Below are positions 5,052 to 7,357 of a DNA stretch of 7,357 nucleotides, in pieces. The notes beneath the pieces were generated by a model, which was not told the DNA's origin, made no database searches, and worked only from the letters and a program-made list of their open reading frames with translations. The stretch covers positions 1 to 7,357 of the forward strand of contig JAZNOK010000187.1 of the NCBI GenBank assembly GCA_045580775.1, read 5' to 3'. The position numbers were made by a program, and so were the translations under genes. This stretch comes from JAZMZS01 sp045580775. Lineage in GTDB: Bacteria; Bacillota; Clostridia; Oscillospirales; CAG-272. How positions within the stretch are numbered: position 1 is the first letter of the stretch; each line of letters opens with the position of its first letter.

Positions 5052-5972
5052 TTATCTCTCAGAGGGTTGTTTGTGTAGGCGTTGGTAGGTGTCATGAGCA
5101 AGAGCCATCAGAGCCGGCTCAAGTGCCGTGCCGTGGCGTTTTTGTGAGATGCAGCCCTCCGAGAGAGCAATAGTGTCCGCTACAAAACGCCCCGAAAACT
5201 CCGCCGCAGAAAAGAACTCTGCCCCATCGAGTATCTGCCCGAGCAAAACCGAAGCAAACAGCTCCCCTGTGCCGGGGTAGGATGCACCTATCTTAGGCTG
5301 ATCAAAGAACCGCACACAGCCGCTGTCGGTGCATGCCGTGAGCAGCCGTATGTTTTCGCCACAGCGGTATTCGATGCCTGTGACAGCAGCGGTCTTGCAT
5401 AGAGAAGCGAGCTTTTGCAGCAGCTGAGAGCAAAATCCGCATGCCTGCCCGTATGAGTCAAATGTTGCTTTCGGATACGGAGTGTCGGTGAGAATGCATG
5501 CTTCGGTCAGGTTTGGCGTGATCAGATCCGCATGCAGGCACAGAGAACGCATCACGGATGCAAGCTCACGCGTGCATGTGGAGTAAAGCTCCCCGTCATC
5601 ACCCATTACAGGGTCGATGAGTACAAGCGTCCCGTCCTTGCGGAACTGACCGATAATATCCTCAATTATGTGTCCTTGCGATGCGTTGAGAATAAAACCG
5701 GAATAGATCGCATCAAAGCTCACACCAAGCACCCTCCAGTGCTCAGCCATAGCACGCATGTCCTCGGAAAGGTCGCGTATGTAAATATCAGAGTATCCGC
5801 CCGTGTGTGTGCTCATGAGTGCCGTAGGCAAAGGAACAGACTGTATTCCCAGAGCCGATAATGTGGGTATTACTACTGTGAGTGCACACCGCCCGAATGC
5901 GGACAGATCATGTATGGTGCAGACACGCTTTGGTTCTGTGTTCGTAGGTTTCAAGAGTAAAAACTCCTTCAT
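5052..5972 (-). CDS. pdxY: Pyridoxal/pyridoxamine kinase (ribokinase-like)
   Basis: Phosphorylates pyridoxal or related B6 vitamers with ATP for PLP salvage. Family features: IHDLSAFGRCALTVVIP (20-36), STHTGGY (54-60), YSGFILNASQ (90-99), IDPVMGDDGELY (119-130), ITPNLTEA (151-158) and the anion-hole/catalytic segment PGTGELFASVLLG (233-245). Total length of about 300 residues is normal. Odd point: the catalytic motif is usually GTGD or GxGD; here the last residue is Glu (codon GAG), a conservative change at the presumed general base. The start is unsettled: ATG 5972 has no Shine-Dalgarno, whereas AAGGAG at 5964-5969 lies 9 nt before an in-frame TTG at 5952-5954, which would give 300 residues with the conserved region unchanged. 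A long structured leader lies upstream. Substrate preference between vitamers, and against related HMP kinases, cannot be fixed from sequence. Confidence 0.88.
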   Translation of the reverse strand: MKEFLLLKPTNTEPKRVCTIHDLSAFGRCALTVVIPTLSALGIQSVPLPTALMSTHTGGYSDIYIRDLSEDMRAMAEHWRVLGVSFDAIYSGFILNASQGHIIEDIIGQFRKDGTLVLIDPVMGDDGELYSTCTRELASVMRSLCLHADLITPNLTEACILTDTPYPKATFDSYGQACGFCSQLLQKLASLCKTAAVTGIEYRCGENIRLLTACTDSGCVRFFDQPKIGASYPGTGELFASVLLGQILDGAEFFSAAEFSGRFVADTIALSEGCISQKRHGTALEPALMALAHDTYQRLHKQPSER

Positions 5973-6000
5973 TATATAATATGTAGTGACAGATGATCAA
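5971..6000 (-). promoter_or_regulatory. Possible second, proximal pdxY promoter
   Basis: Minus strand TTGATC (5995-6000), 18-nt spacer, TATAAT (5971-5976). The -10 overlaps the annotated ATG, so RNA from it would begin after that codon and lack the AAGGAG. It may be fortuitous: ATTATATAAT is palindromic and AT-rich. Confidence 0.25.
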
Positions 6001-6140
6001 AAATGCGGCTTAGAGCGGGGGTGATGCTCTGCAAATGCTCGAGTACCGTCGACGACCGCAGCCCCAACCCGACTGACATGTACGAGGGAGGCAATTTGCA
6101 AAGCTCCCCTCCCGACTGTCACGGACGAGGGCATTTTTTC
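5973..6140 (-). ncRNA. Candidate structured 5' leader of pdxY (unidentified family)
   Basis: A non-coding stretch of about 168 nt between a strong minus-strand promoter and pdxY. It holds two imperfect copies of one motif: plus-strand 6068-6088 and 6111-6131 match at 18 of 21 bases, start 43 nt apart, and each is preceded by CCCC. In RNA sense each reads roughly CCCUCGUnCnUGnCAGUCGGG. The first copy folds as CCCUC/GAGGG plus CCG/CGG with a UGACAGU loop. Further down, TGCGG (6056-6060) can pair with CCGCA (6004-6008), enclosing a hairpin AGAGC/GCTCT (6026-6030 with 6012-6016). The CCCCC in that hairpin's loop can pair with the GGGG of the second motif copy (6062-6065). CCGCA is followed by TTTTTG, so the 3' end resembles a terminator. 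I do not recognise a known riboswitch. A plus-strand reading is possible, since 6107-6131 is followed by CATTTTTT, but has no good promoter. Confidence 0.45.
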
Positions 6141-6143
6141 TAT

Positions 6144-6172
6144 ATTATACTCCCGGATGTCAGCTATTGCAA
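6144..6172 (-). promoter_or_regulatory. Distal promoter of the pdxY leader transcript
   Basis: Minus strand TTGCAA (6167-6172), 17-nt spacer, TATAAT (6144-6149). The predicted start near 6138-6140 is G followed by six A, just before the first leader motif. It supports minus-strand transcription of 5973-6140. Confidence 0.6.
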
Positions 6173-6203
6173 CAATAAAAGCAAAAAAAATTCAAAAAAC
6201 CTA

Positions 6204-6232
6204 TTGACAAACGAATCGAATGCTGATATAAT
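6204..6232 (+). promoter_or_regulatory. rplJ-rplL promoter, near perfect consensus
   Basis: TTGACA (6204-6209), 17-nt spacer, TATAAT (6227-6232) with a TGA extension directly before the -10. Both hexamers are perfect, as expected for a highly expressed ribosomal protein operon. The predicted start is near 6239. Confidence 0.92.
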
Positions 6233-6238
6233 ACTCGG

Positions 6239-6320
6239 GTATCCAAAGACAGCAGGTTACGGTAAAAGCGATGAGCTTTCCTGCCGAGGAGGAATTTAAT
6301 AATCTTTATGACTATTAGTA
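6239..6320 (+). ncRNA. Ribosomal protein L10 leader (autoregulatory RNA)
   Basis: Leader RNA between the rplJ promoter and its attenuator. It contains the hallmark layout of the Firmicute L10 leader: CCAAAGACAGCAGG (6243-6256), an inner hairpin AAAGC-gatga-GCTTT (6266-6280), then CCTGCCGAGGAGG (6281-6293), with GCAGG pairing to CCTGC. In the known family, the L10(L12)4 complex binds here and favours premature termination when ribosomal protein is in excess. Identity is by recognition of motif and position; no covariance model was run. Confidence 0.8.
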
Positions 6321-6373
6321 TCCTTTTTCGGCGAGCACTGTTACTGCTCAAACGGAACAGGATTTATTTTTTT
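6320..6373 (+). terminator. Attenuator terminator of the L10 leader
   Basis: Two-part stem: ATCCT (6320-6324) with AGGAT (6359-6363), a T-C mismatch, TTTCG with CGGAA, then GAGCA-ctgttac-TGCTC at the tip. The stem is followed by TTATTTTTTT. It sits between the L10 leader and the rplJ RBS, as expected for transcription attenuation of this operon. Confidence 0.8.
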
Positions 6374-6421
6374 GCCGCTCGGGATACAGGCGGCACAGGT
6401 TAATTTCGGAGGTGAAACAAA

Positions 6422-6961
6422 ATGCCAAGCAAGGTAATTCTTGAAAAGAAGCAGGGCATGGTTGAGGAGCTCGCAGGCAAGCTGCAGAACGCAGTTTCCG
6501 GTGTACTCGTAAACTATCAGGGAATCACCGTTGAGGATGACACGAAGATGCGTAAGGCACTTCGCGAGGCAGGAGTTGAATACTCGGTAATCAAGAACTC
6601 GATCACCGGCAGAGCTTGCGAGCAGGTAGGCTACGGCGATATGAAGCAGTATCTTGAGGGTATGACAGCACTTGCGATCAGCACACAGGATCCCATAGCA
6701 CCCGCAAAGATTCTCAAGGAGTACGCAGAGAAGGTAGAGAGCTTTGAGATAAAGGCAGGCTTCATTGACGGCAGCGTCGTTGATGCAGCAACAGTAGCAG
6801 AGCTCGCAAACATTCCCGCAAGAGAAGTCCTTATCGGACGCCTTCTCGGAAGCATCCAGTCTCCCCTTTACGGTCTCGCATTTGGTATTCAGGCGATCAT
6901 CGACAAAGAGGGCGGCGTAGCAGAGAGCGAAGCTCCTGCTGCAGAAACAGCAGAAGCGTAA
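6422..6961 (+). CDS. rplJ: Ribosomal protein L10 (uL10)
   Basis: Base of the ribosomal stalk: the N-terminal domain binds 23S rRNA next to L11, and the C-terminal helix holds L7/L12 dimers. Features: PSKVILEKKQGMVEEL at 2-17, GVLVNYQGITVEDDTKMRK (27-45), AGVEYSVIKNSITGRA (50-65), the internal GFIDGSVVDAATVAELANIP segment, and LLGSIQSPLYGL then the AIIDKE helix. A short acidic Ala/Glu-rich tail ends the protein. At 179 residues it is normal to slightly long for the family. GGAGGTGA lies 6 nt before ATG. It is first in its operon, with rplL 67 bp downstream, and is regulated by the leader and attenuator just upstream. Codon use is strongly biased (GCA, GTA, AAG), as expected for high expression. 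Confidence 0.98.
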   Translation: MPSKVILEKKQGMVEELAGKLQNAVSGVLVNYQGITVEDDTKMRKALREAGVEYSVIKNSITGRACEQVGYGDMKQYLEGMTALAISTQDPIAPAKILKEYAEKVESFEIKAGFIDGSVVDAATVAELANIPAREVLIGRLLGSIQSPLYGLAFGIQAIIDKEGGVAESEAPAAETAEA

Positions 6962-7028
6962 GCTGAAGCGACAAGAAAATTTTTGAAAATTCCAAAACAA
7001 ATTAAGGAAATTCAGGAGGAACACAACA

Positions 7029-7357
7029 ATGGCAAGCGAAAAGATCACAGCAATTATTGACGAAATAAAGGCACTTACAATACTCGAGCTCAACGACCTT
7101 GTAAAGGCAATTGAGGAGGAGTTTGGCGTATCTGCAGCTCCCGTAGCAGTAGCAGGCGTAGCAACAGCAGGAGCAGCAGCTCCCGCAGCAGAGGAGAAGA
7201 CTGAGTTTGACGTAATCCTTAAGGACTTCGGAGCAAAGAAGCTCGACGTTATCAAGGCAGTACGTGAGATCACAGGTCTCGGACTTAAGGATGCTAAGGA
7301 CCTCGTAGAGGGAGCACCCAAGGCAGTTAAGGAAGGCGTATCCAAGTCGGATCGTAG
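7029..7357 (+). CDS. rplL: Ribosomal protein L7/L12 (bL12), 3' end missing
   Basis: The flexible stalk protein that recruits translation GTPases; it binds the L10 helix as dimers. Visible: the N-terminal dimerisation helices (ITAIIDEIKALTILELNDLV), an Ala/Pro/Val-rich hinge at about residues 35-55, and the globular domain starting EKTEFDVILKDFGAKKLDVI and running to GAPKAVKEGVSK. AGGAGG lies 9 nt before ATG. The frame is open to the contig edge, so the last roughly 15 residues of a normal protein of about 120-125 are missing. The residues after GVSK read SDR, where the family has an acidic ADAE-like segment; that change coincides with an adapter-like tail at 7344-7357, so the true sequence probably stops near 7346. 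Confidence 0.96.
   Translation, partial: MASEKITAIIDEIKALTILELNDLVKAIEEEFGVSAAPVAVAGVATAGAAAPAAEEKTEFDVILKDFGAKKLDVIKAVREITGLGLKDAKDLVEGAPKAVKEGVSKSDR
7344..7357 (+). other. Probable sequencing-adapter tail (MGI/BGI type)
   Basis: The last 14 bases, AAGTCGGATCGTAG, equal the start of the reverse-read adapter used on MGI/BGISEQ instruments as I know it. They also replace the expected L7/L12 coding sequence. The first AAG could be genuine (the Lys of GVSK), so the junction is uncertain by up to 3 bases. Confidence 0.8.

Noticed and set aside
5004..5059. pdxY terminator from AGAGAT/ATCTCT followed by T5 on the minus strand
   Set aside because: A 6-bp stem around a 44-nt loop with no strong inner hairpin is too weak to call.
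6003..6299. 98-residue plus-strand open frame between pdxY and rplJ
   Set aside because: No RBS, a composition unlike a protein, and it spans the rplJ promoter and leader; the region is better explained as regulatory RNA.
6341..7345. 334-residue minus-strand open frame opposite rplJ-rplL
   Set aside because: It is a mirror of two certain, strongly codon-biased ribosomal protein genes; the Ser/Ala/Leu/Cys-rich product is a shadow.

Overview
The window reads as low-to-mid GC Clostridia, most like a Ruminococcus-type (Oscillospiraceae) gut Firmicute. The grounds are strong AGGAGG-type ribosome binding sites, TTGaca-17-TATAAT promoters with frequent TGn extensions, an L10-leader-controlled rplJ-rplL operon, and a Clostridia-type pyridoxamine kinase. 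This placement is inferred from protein flavour; no database was searched. The last 14 bases match the start of an MGI/BGI sequencing adapter, so the piece is probably the end of a metagenomic contig.

Layout. (1) 1-2333, all on the minus strand: a small membrane protein with a C-terminal zinc ribbon, a DUF1349-type beta-sandwich protein, and an AraC-family regulator with an N-terminal cupin. Each has its own promoter candidate. (2) 2334-3892: a compact insertion-like region. A near-identical 12-bp copy of the guaA 3' end lies at 2486-2497 and the guaA end itself at 3881-3892. Between them are matching pairs of GTGTAC boxes near both ends and one plus-strand Fic-domain gene with an intact promoter and RBS but an in-frame TAG at codon 24. 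Beyond the distal copy is an orphan minus-strand terminator that may be the displaced original guaA terminator. I read this as a small integrase-less genomic island or remnant at the guaA 3' end, a known integration hotspot. (3) 3881-4882, minus: a GMP synthase that contains only the ATP-pyrophosphatase and dimerisation domains, without the glutaminase domain. (4) 5052-6172, minus: a pyridoxal/pyridoxamine kinase preceded by a roughly 168-nt leader with a strong promoter, two imperfect tandem motif copies, competing helices and a terminator-like end. It is a candidate unidentified cis-regulatory RNA. (5) 6204-7357, plus: near-consensus promoter, ribosomal protein L10 leader with attenuator, rplJ, and the start of rplL, which runs into adapter sequence.

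How the parts relate: guaA (GMP synthesis), pdxY (PLP salvage) and rplJL (ribosomal stalk) are housekeeping genes; pdxY and rplJ are divergent across a roughly 450-bp regulatory intergenic region. The AraC and DUF1349 genes may form a small local circuit. The Fic region is the accessory part of the window.
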